From Podaxis mareebaensis (Eukaryota > Basidiomycota > Agaricomycetes > Agaricales > Agaricaceae), in assembly GCA_018524725.1 (NCBI GenBank), contig JAEUWP010000333.1, positions 62,001-126,000 of the forward strand: a DNA stretch of 64,000 nucleotides, read 5' to 3'. The notes below the pieces were generated by a model. That model did not search any database, had not been told where the DNA came from, and saw only the letters and a program-made list of their open reading frames with translations. Position numbers and translations under genes: made by a program. Below, one piece after another: positions 36,570-47,796 of this stretch (position 1 is its first letter; every line of letters begins with the position of its first letter).

Positions 36570-37646
36570 ATGACGAATCTCCTACCTCTCTTCAACTCAA
36601 CAAATCGCTTCCGCTCGTCGTCCGAGGGTTCGAAACGAAAGTGTGCTGTTCTCGCACAAAAGGCAGCTCCGACATGTACTCTTTCGCTCACAAGTGTATC
36701 GGTTTCTGCACACGGCAGCTCGGATTCATTCAGCTCTATTCCCTTTCCTTCCGCACCCACCACCACTCCCTTCCCTTCAGAACCCATTTCAATACCTACG
36801 TCATCCTCATCCCCACCCTCGAATTCAAGTTCTGCGGCCTTCCCACCACGCACACGAGTACGCTCTCAGGCCTCGTTACTCCGCAGGAAGCGCTCCACCG
36901 CGAGACCGGTACAGCCATGCACAGATCCGTGCTCCTCGCAAGCCGAGTCTGAGCCGGATCAAGTGCCATCTACGCCTCCCCGGAAACGCGCTCGGAAAGC
37001 GAGCATTTCCTGCCCTTCGACGTCTTCATCAACATCTTCACCTGGCTCCTCCTTCCATTCCTTAGCTATTTCTTCACATCCCCAGAGGAAAGGCAAGGCC
37101 TCAAAAAAAGCTGCCGCTGATCTGCGGTATTTGTGCACTATCTACCGCAGTATCGCCTGGCTGCGTCTCCAGCGGGACTTTTCTGAGGCCTCAAGGTGTC
37201 TTGTTATGAATGCTCCGGGGTCGATGGATGTTGATACTGATATCGATATCGGGTCCCTGCCTGTATCTGTGCTTGACGCACAGGAGTCACTTCTGATGAG
37301 CCGCCTGCGGTCTTATCTGATATTCAACGAGATGAATCCGCAATGGCTGGACGTTACCCCTTTGCATTCTGATCCATTCGTCGCGTTGGAAGCAGGCATG
37401 GATATGGATGTTGATGTTCAAGAGTCTCACCCGGCTCCTGCTTCGTCGGTTCAGCAGCAAACTCTACCCCAGTTACCGATCATGACTTCGGAGCAGGTGA
37501 TTGCTTCCCTGCTATTTCGGTACCGGCATCGCTCGAAGGGGAAGTCGAAACCTGAGGCACCAGTCGCGGAGGTTGAGGAGGTTCCTGTCAAGATGAGGAG
37601 ACGGTCGCCCCTGGCTGGCTCTTGGGCTCCGGAGGAACCTCTGTAA
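36570..37646 (+). CDS. Ser/Pro-rich disordered protein, function unknown
   Basis: Single frame of 358 codons from ATG 36570 (MTNLLPLFNSTNRF) to TAA 37644. The first half is Ser/Thr/Pro-rich with basic clusters (PPRKRARKASIS, RSQASLLRRKRS) that could act as nuclear localisation signals. The middle is more structured: DLRYLCTIYRSIAWLRLQRD and QESLLMSRLRSYLIFNEMNP look helical. An Asp-rich motif SMDVDTDIDIG and a short basic C-terminus follow. The frame also opens upstream of this ATG but without another ATG. No family was recognised. Coherent composition over the whole frame and a TATA box support a gene. Confidence 0.65.
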   Translation: MTNLLPLFNSTNRFRSSSEGSKRKCAVLAQKAAPTCTLSLTSVSVSAHGSSDSFSSIPFPSAPTTTPFPSEPISIPTSSSSPPSNSSSAAFPPRTRVRSQASLLRRKRSTARPVQPCTDPCSSQAESEPDQVPSTPPRKRARKASISCPSTSSSTSSPGSSFHSLAISSHPQRKGKASKKAAADLRYLCTIYRSIAWLRLQRDFSEASRCLVMNAPGSMDVDTDIDIGSLPVSVLDAQESLLMSRLRSYLIFNEMNPQWLDVTPLHSDPFVALEAGMDMDVDVQESHPAPASSVQQQTLPQLPIMTSEQVIASLLFRYRHRSKGKSKPEAPVAEVEEVPVKMRRRSPLAGSWAPEEPL

Positions 37647-38317
37647 GGGATTAGCAAATCATCGAGGAATATTAGGAATCAAGAATGTTGTTCCAGGGAT
37701 TCGGGTCGGAAGCGATGTTGTTGTGAATGCAACGGGTTGTGTGGGATTCAGGTCGAGGAGCACTGTGTGCGAGCGAGAAGGTTGATGGTCGAGTTGGACA
37801 CAGTTGCGTGATGCGCTTGGTGATGCAGAGCACCCGCTGTATCGGTAAGCCCTTCTTTTCGTGCGATTTCTAATTTTGCTTACTTTGTCACTAGACTCCC
37901 TCCATTCTTGCCTCCTTGTGGCCCCATATACCCCTACCATTCTTTCAACTTTCCGCATCCGATTCACCCCCGTCCGCTCATTGAACAGTACCCAACTTTG
38001 ACACTCTTTAATCTACCCTACCCACATCTTGATTGTCCTTTGTGCGATTTTGTATATCATTCTCTCGTGCAATGCGCTCCTCATTTACGATGCTAATGTG
38101 ATTTGTTACGCCCCCGCAATGATACAAGTGCCTCTTCATTGGCAGCGAAATACGGAGCTGTACAGATCAATATTTATCGTCCGATCAAACCCCCGCCCGC
38201 CCTGGGGATCTGCACCGCCGCCCAAGGGATAAGCATATTTAGATCAGGTATATATAACCAAGCCAGCACCAATCTACTCCCATCCATACATCATTCCAAC
38301 CCCACCCAGCTACCAAC
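37647..38317. other. Intergenic region with promoter of the C2 gene
   Basis: About 670 bp between two same-strand genes. It contains the TATA box at 38249-38257 and pyrimidine-rich stretches before it. Confidence 0.5.
38249..38257 (+). promoter_or_regulatory. TATA box, C2-domain gene
   Basis: TATATATAA 60 bp upstream of the ATG at 38318. Confidence 0.5.
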
Positions 38318-40530
38318 ATGCCAGGTGGTAAGCGAAATCCCCTCAGTATGACTCAGATGCTCGAGACGCTGGGCGACGTTGTCCAAAGTGCCAAGACGAA
38401 GACAGAGTCACATTCGAGCCACTTGGCATCGGTCTTGAGCAAGGTGGAGCACAAGGCAGCTGAGCTTCCGCCTGGAACCACGTTTGTGGATTTGAGTATA
38501 CAGGTGAGAACGCAGATGATGTTGTGTGTCTAAGGTGTTGAAAGCTGCGTAGTTTATCGGTGCGTCGGGGCTACCCAAGATGGACGTCGTCGGGACCGCG
38601 GATCCGTATTTCATCGCCAAGATTGACAAACGCATCTCGTTTGTGTATGTCTTGGTTCCTTCTTCTCTCCCAACTACCAATCCTTCAACCAAATATCCAG
38701 GTCGACAGTCATCAAAAACAGCCTCGCACCAGTATGGAACGAGCCATGGCGAATCAAACACGTACCTACGACTGCGACATTGCGTGTCACAGTGATGGAT
38801 AAAGACGAGGGAGCCGTGACGGATGACTACATTGGCGAGTTCGAGACGAGTGTCGCTGCGGGTGCGAAGGAGGCTGAGATCATCGGACCCATGTTTCGTC
38901 GTGACCGGGGGACATTCTGGCTCAAGGCGTGTATCTTGACAAGTATCTACCTAACCGTGCCAGGTTCCCCTAACGTTTGACTGTCTAGATTGACACCACA
39001 CCTTGCACTGACCCAAAGAAAGCCCTCCAATTCCCGTACCTCTTCGACGGTCCCATTCGATACTCTCGACACTTCTCGCCCACCGTCGGCATGCTCACAA
39101 ACCTTGACGAGGCTCGCCTCTACTCAACATGGAAGATGTACATCCGTGGCGTTCCACTCTTCTTCCGCGACGTTCATCAACCCTGGAACAGGAACTACAA
39201 GGCTGCGCAGAATATCTTCCAAGGCCCTGCTTCTGTTGCTGTCCGTTCGGGCATCCAAGCAGGCCATCGCATGTTGTACGCACGCACAGCCACTAACGGG
39301 TTCGGCGTGATCGAGAAACCCACAGACGTCATTGATATTCTACATGGAGGCGTTGGAAGGCCTGGATCCAAGAACGCTAGTATCCAAATGCAACACGTCA
39401 AGCGTGTCAAACCTGCCATATATACCTACATCATCTCCTCCGACGATGACTCGTTCAGGTTTTCCGAAACGGGTGCTGCGTTTTTCGTCGACTTTGCATC
39501 CAAGCATGCTCTACATTCGAATTGCGCCGAGACGGTGAGGTATAGCGGTGAGTTCCATCCGAGACCAAAAGGAGGTTGGCAGAATTTCTCGGATGATACG
39601 CCGGATGATGCTGTGGAATGGGAGTTGGTCATTGATAACAATAGTGGGACGTACGCACCCAACCCGATGATGCTCCCCGAGTTGAAGGAGTTGTTGGAGT
39701 ATAATTTCCCTGGGTTTGTGATCCATGCGTGGGATCGCGAGGATCCGAGGTTGAAGGAAAGTGTGGAGGCGTGTAGGGAGTATGCGACGAAGTACCGGGG
39801 TGTGGGCACGGATGAGTTGCAGCCAACGGCGGGTGAAGGGGAGGTCACGCTGATGCATCAGGCATCTCAGAGGGTTGGGAGGAAGATGTCAGGTCAGAAT
39901 ATCGACCAGGAGGGAATTGGCGAAGGGAGGCATAGGAGGTATGGATCCGATGCCAACGCGGGTTCAGCTTCCTCGGGAGGGAGAAGAGCGTCCTCTTATG
40001 CTCAGCCACTTCAAGGACACCAATTTGATGCGTATGCTTCACACTATTCCAACCCGGACGTTGCTGCAGGACCTAGCATGTCTCCACGGCGCAGATCATA
40101 TGATCAACCGCCACCCCTACCTGCCCGTCCTTCTCTCGATGGCCTTCCGCGTACGTCATCGGAGTATCTCAGAAACAGCTTCGAAGGAAGTGGCAACCCG
40201 CCGGCGCCGGCGCCCGCATTCCCTGAGCCTAAACAATATATCCTTCCATCAACACAAGGGCGATACGTTGCACTCGAGAACCCGAGTTACGGATACGGAC
40301 CTTCTTCATCGAGTATACCTCAGTCTGAGCCCCAACCTCCGCCGTTACCGCCTAGACCATCTGGGCCTGGATCGCGTCCAACGTCACGTCCTACTTTGCA
40401 GGACTATGCCGCGTTGCCGCCTGGATGTGCGCCACCCTCAAGGTTTGTAAGTGCCCCCGCGCTTCAACAGGATGGAGAAGGCGGATATTGTGCTGGGCAG
40501 ATGTCGAGATATGATCCCTGCGGAAGGTGA
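38318..40530 (+). CDS. C2-domain protein with proline-rich C-terminus
   Basis: Probable lipid- or Ca2+-binding cytosolic/membrane-associated protein. ATG 38318 (MPGGKRNPLSMTQMLETLGD). After an intron the C2 domain is read as FIGASGLPKMDVVGTADPYF, then STVIKNSLAPVWNEPW, LRVTVMDKDEGAVTDDYIGE and GTFWLK. The Asp of MDVVGTADPY and the DKDE loop keep the acidic residues that bind Ca2+ in C2 folds. The following region (PYLFDGPIRYSRHFSPTVGM through FPGFVIHAWDRED) is a conserved fungal C-terminal extension seen after this C2 type. From about 39880 the protein becomes Ser/Pro-rich with PPLPARPS and PPLPPRPS, possible SH3 ligands. Three introns at the 5' end, about 38504-38554, 38647-38699 and 38929-38990; the rest is one exon. 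Stop TGA at 40528. Confidence 0.85.
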
Positions 40531-40766
40531 TTGCTCGTATAGGCGGTGGATTGACTGCAGATATCCCTGGCCAATCGAATATATGTGTACCGACTAGCTC
40601 TTATTCTTGATTTCTTACTTCTCTGACTGTATTGGTATTTGGCTATCTTATGTACTTATTAATGTCAGCGGTTGGTGATAACATGGTATTCCGTGAGCTG
40701 AGAAATGGTTTTCGCAACTGCACCGTATGTATTATACAACTTCACATGCGTATAATGATTGTCCTT

Positions 40767-41342
40767 TCAGAAGCCATTCTCGCATAGAATGAGATCCCCA
40801 GCGTTCTCCGGTTCGTCCGTCAAAGTCATACAACCTGTCAACTACTCAACTTTTCTGAAAAATACACTAGAGGGACAAACACGTACCGCAGAATGTCCTC
40901 CTAGTCCCAACGAGGTAAATTACGCGATCCGGCCCAGGATCTCCAGACTCGTATGGGCCAGGGGGTACCTTTACAACTGGGTACTGGGCAAAATGGCCAT
41001 TGCCACACCATGGGTACTCTATACCATCTGGGTTCGCGTATCGTTGCGGGTATTGTCCGCTAGAAGTAGAGATTTTGTTGGGATGACATGGTTTTAAGTA
41101 GATTCTCGGGGGAAAGCGACGTACCCAAGCTGGTTGGCGGTTTGGTCTATCTGGTACCCCTTGTTGATCGCGGTGAAGATATCGGTGTTGTTGTAGTTTC
41201 TGCCTGGTGAGCTCGTGATGAGTGTCTGTATGTTGATGAGTATCAGTAGTGAGGATGACTTCGCACCACCGCAGTTACATGTGTATGCATGTACCCCAGA
41301 GAATGTAAGCAGAGCGAATGCTGCGTAGACGGTTTTAAGCAT
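40767..41342 (-). CDS. RNase T1-family paralogue with substituted catalytic residues, copy 3
   Basis: Secreted member of the guanyl-RNase family. The ATG at 41342 gives the signal peptide MLKTVYAAFALLTFSGVHA, then YTCNCGG. After a first intron comes NNTDIFTAINKGYQID, matching the family's N-terminal helix; a second intron ends at CTTCTAG near 41061. The body reads QYPQRYANPDG, FAQYPVV and GPDRVIYLVG. The last exon gives CMTLTDEPENAG and ends CENGF at TGA 40767-40769. Compared with copies 1 and 2, the His of YPH is Gln, the Glu of EYP is Gln, and the His of THT is Leu; only Tyr and Arg remain. Cysteines, signal peptide, intron positions and frame are intact, so this is a preserved but probably inactive protein, not a decayed gene. 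Confidence 0.8.
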
Positions 41343-41442
41343 TTTGACCTTGGGTGATTGACGCGTCCGAGCAAGTCTGGGCCAGGGCAGGCAAGAAGTG
41401 AGGGGGAAACCTGGAACGTTTTGGAGCTAAGGACTCCCCGGG

Positions 41443-41449
41443 CTTTATA
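41443..41449 (-). promoter_or_regulatory. TATA box, RNase copy 3
   Basis: TATAAAG on the minus strand, about 100 bp upstream of the ATG at 41342. It is consistent with an active promoter despite the catalytic substitutions. Confidence 0.45.
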
Positions 41450-43359
41450 CGCCGCCTTGACCTTAGGGAAACTTAAAATTAAAGGTATTTAACTCCTTTG
41501 TATTCGCTGTCAATGTTGGAAGTTTCCATTTCGGCTTCGTAGCTTCAGTATCAATGATACCTGTTGCAGCCTTCAAGGCCTTTTTAGTTTAGAAGCGGTT
41601 TGGGAGACAGTTCGGCATCCATGCCAAGAAAGCCTATGCTCAATCCAACATCTGTTATAGTGTATTAAAGCCCGAAGAGGAGTAACTTGAAGCCGGGTTG
41701 GGAAGACGGGAGAGGAGACAAAAACCAAACGGGCAGACGCTGTACTAGTAGGAATGCTGCTGCTACAGATACGGGCGCAGTACATAGTTTACCCAACGCT
41801 TATGTATATGGCGCATCGGAGACCAGATACTGGTATCGATCAGTGGGGAGCCTACCCAACAAGACGAAAGCTGGCCTTCGGAGGGAAAGAGGCCAGGGGA
41901 GACAGGAATCAAAGAAGAATGATCGGGTACTTTGTTAGAGATCAATATCACCAACGGATCCCTATCACGAGGGGCCGCACCCCGCCGCACCACTTCATCC
42001 CCTACATCCCCCTGGGTCTAAGTAGTGTGCTTGTCCAGGGCATCAACAGTTCTATTAATAAGTTAGAAAGGCAGAAAAGACTGTTGTGTTTTCCAGGTGT
42101 ATGTTGTGGAGAAGACGACCGGATTTTCTCCGATCCCGAAGAGAATGAATCACGGGCGGAGGAGAAGAGGGAGACCAGTTCACAGGTCATTGTGAACGAT
42201 GTAGAAGTGCGCTTGGAGGATGGAGGTGATGTGAAGGCGCGTGGTGGACGTATCGTTCAGGGTTGTGATTCGAACACGGAGCCCCCCAGTTGGTGATTTC
42301 GATGAAATCGTGGTAGGTGCCCGAGTGGCGCCAAGAAAAGAATGTGCTCCATATATATTCTTCAATGAAGCAACTTGAGGTCTGTCGCACCCTGTCCGTG
42401 GCAGGCGTGAGGCAGAACGCAGCGGGTGTCAAACGATTGCCCCAAGTGGCCTACCCGCGTTCGAGAAGCCTTCCGTATCAGTGATACGGCATCACCACCT
42501 CTGATTTCTGGAAGTCGACCGGTGCTGGAAACATAAGGATATGGAAAGCGGAATACCACATTGATTGACGTGCATGACATGAGGAATTGAGTCAGTCCTG
42601 TAAGTCTGAGCATGAAGTGGTTGTCTGGTCTCCCTGCTAGGTCTGAGGGAATTGATCATCGGATTCGATGCCTACATACATCTTAGACGTTGATAACGGA
42701 CTACGTTACAAAAAGCTGTCCTATTTATTTCCGTACAGCCAACCAGGTTTACAGGATATATTTGGTCCACAATGCCGAAAACTAGAGGCACAGGAAAGAT
42801 GGCTGTGCTAGCTGCGGAGACAATCCATCGTATGTTTCCGTTCCCGACGGGAATAGAAAGACCAAGGAGTGGAACGAAGGCCTTTGGATAGGAATCTACC
42901 GACTACCAAGATAATGTTGGTGAAGGACAGCTGGAGACTCCTTTGTTGATCTGGGTTTTCCAGTGTTTCGCTCTAGTGTGAATGCATGAACGGTTGGTCG
43001 ATGACGCATGTAGAACGCAATGAATGAAGAAAAGTACCCATTTCCTGGATCAAGGATGAGGTAGTACCACGTTTTCGCGGGCAGAGACCATTGAGATAGT
43101 TGTTCCGTCCTAGCGAAAGACCGGAAGATTGAGGGAAGGGGGCATCGTTGTGACCTCAAGCCAAGAGACCAGGAGATGTGATACCTAAAATCCAATACGT
43201 TGTACGACGCGCCAGGAGGTCCAGAGGAGAACATAGGAATTCGTGAGGAAATCGCGCCTGTACTTCTCGTCCCTAAACGTTTGCTCAGAAAGTGGAAACC
43301 ACAGTCTTATCTCCATTCTAGCCCATCAGGCTTGGAGTGAAGCTAAGTGAGCGGGGTGG

Positions 43360-44397
43360 ACCAAAAGCAAAGAAAAGTTTCGGAACCGAAGCGATCCGAA
43401 CAAGTAAGGGTCTGATTTGGCTAAGATAGCGGCCTGACGCTCGGTGTGCCCGCAGCCTTCACCAAGCTTGGTCAGTTCTTTCGGCCAGCACTTCGGTGGC
43501 CTTGTCGGAGTCGGTGTTTGGCACATCAGGTCCCATTTTAGGGTCTCCCAATGTGCATTTGGTGGGTATTGAGTCGCAGTTTGACGTTGTTGCATACGTC
43601 GACGTGTATGCCCAAGTATAATACACCAATTCTCAGAGGCATTACTCCTCTGAGTGCTAAACTTTGGATATTCCTCGGTTTTTGTTGTAGAGTTTTGGTC
43701 TAGTCATGGTAGGTTGATGTGGGGCATATCGAAAGTTGGCCCATAATGCGTGGGGTCGCTCGTGCAGATGGCCATGTTAGAGGATTCAATTACTTGGAAG
43801 CCTAAGTTCCTCGAAGCCTGTGCAGATATAAAGCCTCGATCCAGTTGTTTCCTCGTAATATCACCCATCTTCTCCATAAGTTCCTAGAATTTTCGAGAAA
43901 CATCGTCATGCAGAACACGAGTGCCATCAAGTGCATCACTTGTGATATTCTATGCAGCCATGCTAAGTTATATTTTTTCTTGTATCCGATAATGACGGTG
44001 ATGCTACAATCCTGATTTCGGATCCATATCCTTCTCATTGGAAGTGGTACTAATGCTTTAAAACTACTTATCGTTGTCTATTCGAAAATGCCGCCTGAAT
44101 TTTATAAGACCCCCCTCCCCCGCTCAGTAGCCCATTTATTAGTATCCTCACACATTTATTTATATACACTGTCAACGAGCAGTTACACGAGTATCCAACT
44201 CGCGAACCTGCTCATTGAAGTCACTGAGCACTGAAGTACGGCGTGTACTCGGAGGATGGCGCGGGAAATCGGCTGATTCAGCACCAGCGCCGACCGGCCA
44301 ACTGAGAACGCGTCGGCCACCACCGTGCTATCAGCCGTCATATCTCCCGGGACTTGTTCGGATCGCTTCGGTTCCGAAACTTTTCTTTGCTTTTGGT
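43360..44397. mobile_element. Inverted-repeat element with perfect 46-bp arms
   Basis: The left arm 43360-43405 begins ACCAAAAGCAAAGAAAAG and ends CGAACAAGT. The right arm 44352-44397 is its exact reverse complement. The spacer is about 946 bp. The interior has no transposase; a small minus-strand frame (43802-44038) is unrecognised. The outer right edge is followed by TATA while the left edge is preceded by GG, so a TA duplication is not evident. The arms share the word TTCGGAACCGAA with the 14009-14733 element. Perfect arms suggest a young element or a hairpin-forming locus. Confidence 0.7.
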
Positions 44398-45140
44398 ATA
44401 TACCCCTAAGTGAGGGCGATTACGTGACGAGCGATAACCCTTGAGCCCTTTGTTAACAGCACCATTGGAAAGCACCCGTAGGTTATGTACCGGCTGCGTG
44501 CTTTTGAGGACGAGGTTGGCAACGGGCTTCACAGGCACATGGATCCTAATGTGAATCCCGCAAGTCAAAGGAATTTCAGGGCTGCCACGAGAGAGCCTCA
44601 CCTGTCAACCTCAAGAAAGGCGAGCTTGTGTAATCCTAAGGCCGCGCCGGCCACGAAACCGGCATACGGAGGTTTAATTTGTCCACTAAATTCACCTCCA
44701 AGAAAAGCGGTGTATGTTCCGGAGAGACTGAGAATGCATGGCCGTTTGCGCGAAAGAAGCAGAGGTCGATTCACAAGCCGTGAAAGTTTCCTGTGAATGG
44801 TTCAATAAAAATAACTGCATATGGAGAAGCGAGTCAGTGAAACTGACACATTCATGACGCTGGTCAAGGTATTCCAGGAACCCGATTATGCATGGGAACA
44901 CACCCGCGTGCTTCGAAAGTGCGAATTCCAAAACAGCCGGTGCTGCGGCTGATATCAAATAAGTACAGGAATTCTTGTGGCGGGAAGACGATGACAAATG
45001 GGGATGGGACTAGACATAGAGTGAGTATTGAACAAGTTGTAATAGAATGAAAGAGGAAGGACCTTGCGTGACCCTATTACGGTGTATACGTTTCAGCACA
45101 GAGGATATGACGTGAGTCTTAGGGCTTTCTGCGAGCCCGT

Positions 45141-46408
45141 TTAAGCATTCGCCGGTGATTCGGTGATGTTCTGGACGGGCCTTTCCGACTCAGACTCGGA
45201 GGACTGGGCGGTCCATGCAGCGTCGTGTGTATCCAAGCCGAACGAAGGTGGTCTTTGCAAGCTAGAGTGCTCAGCTACCTGGTTGTGGGTAGGTTTGTGC
45301 ATTCGAAGGATCGAACGGCAACTCTGAAAAAAATGTTGCTAAATTGAAAAACATGGGTCATGAGAGGCGCGGACGTACGAGAGACGAGAAAAGGGTGAGG
45401 GCCAAGCTAAGAGAGGTGTTTCAGAGGGGTAGACGGATACACAAGTGGCTTCAGCACATACGGTCCAGTCATCTGTGGGAGTGTGCTTGGAGTGTTTTTC
45501 GTACAGATTGCGACAGCTAAGAAGCCAGCGGCAAACACTGGGAAGAGTTAATTATGGGTGTGAGCAGGCTGTGGATGGCGTACCTGCGACGGCTACCCAG
45601 GACAAGACTCCATCGCGACGCAGATACTGGACTAACGCCATAATGCTCGCCACTCGAATCGTACGCTCCATCCTCGTACTTCGGGTGAAAGTAAGATAAA
45701 CGGGTATCCCTTGGGTGATCAGTTCAATTAAGCTGCGGGAGGGGTCAGTGCTACAGTTACAGGCGCTATCAAATGACACACACGAAGACTACCATCCTGT
45801 CAGGCCGTTCGTACAGAGGTACGCACGTCGGCGTGAACCTCAAGGATGGGACAAAGAGAAACCAGCCCAATATGATTTTCAGGATTTTGATAGACAGGAG
45901 AAGAATCAAGGCGAGGATCACGCGTGGATCTCGGTTGTATAACGCATAGACCCGGAGCATTAGGTTGATGAGGAACAGTCCCGTAATCCAATCACCCATG
46001 ATAATAGTAAAAATGTACCATAGGTGGCAGATATAGGTTGGTATCATGGGTAGGTGTTTTTCCTTTAGATGAAGCACTATGAGATGTATCCTAAGATAGC
46101 ATTCAGATTAGGTCTAACGCGAGCAGCCCAGACGTACGTGTGGAAGAAGAAGGGAGAGTAACGCGTGAAGATGTATAACATTTGCGTTGCACTCAGCTCT
46201 AGGAACGAATAATTTCTATTACGATAGTGAGATGGCAATGAAGGGAAACTAGAGTTTGATACTTACATCCACAAGAACTCATATTCAGCTTCGAACTTGC
46301 TCGCAAGGTCCCAAGAGGAGATTACCAGTCCGATACCTATAACGCAAGATCAGAGAGGGAACCAGAAAGAAGAAGTGACGAACAGGACGCTGCTCGCAGA
46401 GGATTCAT
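45141..46408 (-). CDS. DUF6533-like multipass membrane protein, copy C
   Basis: Third member of the family seen at 10-13 kb. The ATG at 46408 gives MNPLRAASC, matching the other N-termini. The next exon has SSWDLASKFEAEYEFLW, then an exon with the LYIFTRYSPF-type segment at about 46175-46140. Membrane segments are GDWITGLFLINLMLRVYALY, ILKIILGWFLFVPSL and LIELITQGIPVYLTFTRS, followed by LRRDGVLSWVAVAG. The tail begins SCRSILRMHKPTHNQ and ends ITESPANA at TAA 45141-45143. Splice sites fall at the same places as in copy B. Best match in the window is copy B. Function unknown. Confidence 0.77.
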
Positions 46409-47796
46409 GTTGGCAACAATTGATGTCAGTGCGGAGGCATTCAAGTTAAATCCTCCTCCCACCACTGTAAAAATATGTGCAGTTATGCCAGGAGTTGTCA
46501 CGTTGGGATCTCCACCGTACTATTTACATAACGTGCCGTGACTGATACGATGTCAGAAGAGAACGAACAACATAAGGGATATCCCCGTTTTTCTTGATCA
46601 GGTAAAACCACGTGAGAGAAAAGAAGAAGCCATGTAGGGCACCTCACCACTCCTCATCCCTAAAATCCATGAAGTAATCTGGAGCGTATTTGTTTTGGGG
46701 GCGTCTGGCTCACATCTCTGATGCATCCTTTGAGACCATCTGAAACGCCAAAAAGGTCTGCAACAATACCTGTAACTCATAGTGTTGAAGAGTCGAGGTT
46801 TTTCATGGTGGGAGGTCTTGAATGCAGTTACCAAGGCGGTGAGAACAAGCCCGCGACTGGGATTTGAAAGTTGAGAACATGCAATTTGAACGCGAAGACA
46901 GGGTACGCGGCGACCGTGCGCCTCTTCCAGATAAGTATACATAAGGTGACTGAAAAGAACCGTCATTCGATATTGTCATCGACGTGGTCCGATCGTGCCT
47001 CACTTTGCAAGGCTGACAGCTCCTGGACAGCCCTCCTCTTCCATTTTGAAAGTTTCGAGTTAAATTCGGTTCCTTTACTCAACACAATTCAATTTCCCTG
47101 ATGCCGTTGGACTGTGCAGCCACGGCCCGCCCGTGGTTGACGTGAATGCAGGAGCTGCGAACATGCCTCGGCGCCATGGGGTAAGCTAACTATAGGATGC
47201 CGGTCATAGTATGCGCGATTCTCGTTTTTGATCGGCATTCGGCCAAGGTATTATGTGAGAGAAGCAACAAAGAGAGAGGAGTGCCGAGGGACGTTTTACC
47301 CATTGTGGCACGAATGAGCAGACCTTCCTGATGGTTTCGTTTCCTTCACCGGTTGTTTAGAAATAAATACACTGTATTTCCCTCCAGTATTTTACGACGA
47401 CTCTTCTTGCATAATCTGCATATTATCTCCTTACGAGTGGTCAAATCCGTACGTAGGCACGTGTGCCTCATTTTGCAGCACCTGTGTCATCGACGCTGGC
47501 GCCTATTGCCTTCTTTGGAAGGTGTGCAAGGTGACGTGTTGGTGAGAGATGTTGGACTTCGATGTATGCGCTCTTTAACCTTGGGAGGGTGAGGGGCATA
47601 GTCGGAGGTGTTGCAACCAGTGAGTGACAAACGTCAGTCCACTATGCATATAAGTATACGACGTTCGAAATACGACAATTATGTACTCAAGTACAAACCA
47701 ACAAACTTCTTGGGCTACGATACGAGCTTCATAGCTTACTGAGGCGCAGATACAAGAGACTGTGGAAAACAAGCAGAAATTAGCGGAAACTCTTAG
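46409..47796. other. Intergenic region, no supported gene
   Basis: About 1.4 kb. Short open frames (46598-46966, 47353-47592) have no recognisable domain. Confidence 0.4.

Larger units (their letters stand above)
41343..45140. other. Long intergenic region (3.8 kb) with a 1-kb inverted-repeat element
   Basis: No gene supported. The 180-codon open frame at 41754-42296 and its antisense partners show no domain and start with non-ATG codons. The clear structure is the inverted-repeat element at 43360-44397. The text at 42240-42330 has tRNA-box-like words on opposite strands only. Confidence 0.45.

Noticed and set aside
41754..42296. 180-codon plus-strand open frame in the 41-45 kb spacer
   Set aside because: Non-ATG start, no domain, and equally long antisense frames suggest chance.
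42240..42335. tRNA-like words GCCCGAGTGG (plus strand) and GTTCGAATC (minus strand)
   Set aside because: The two boxes are on opposite strands and cannot belong to one tRNA.
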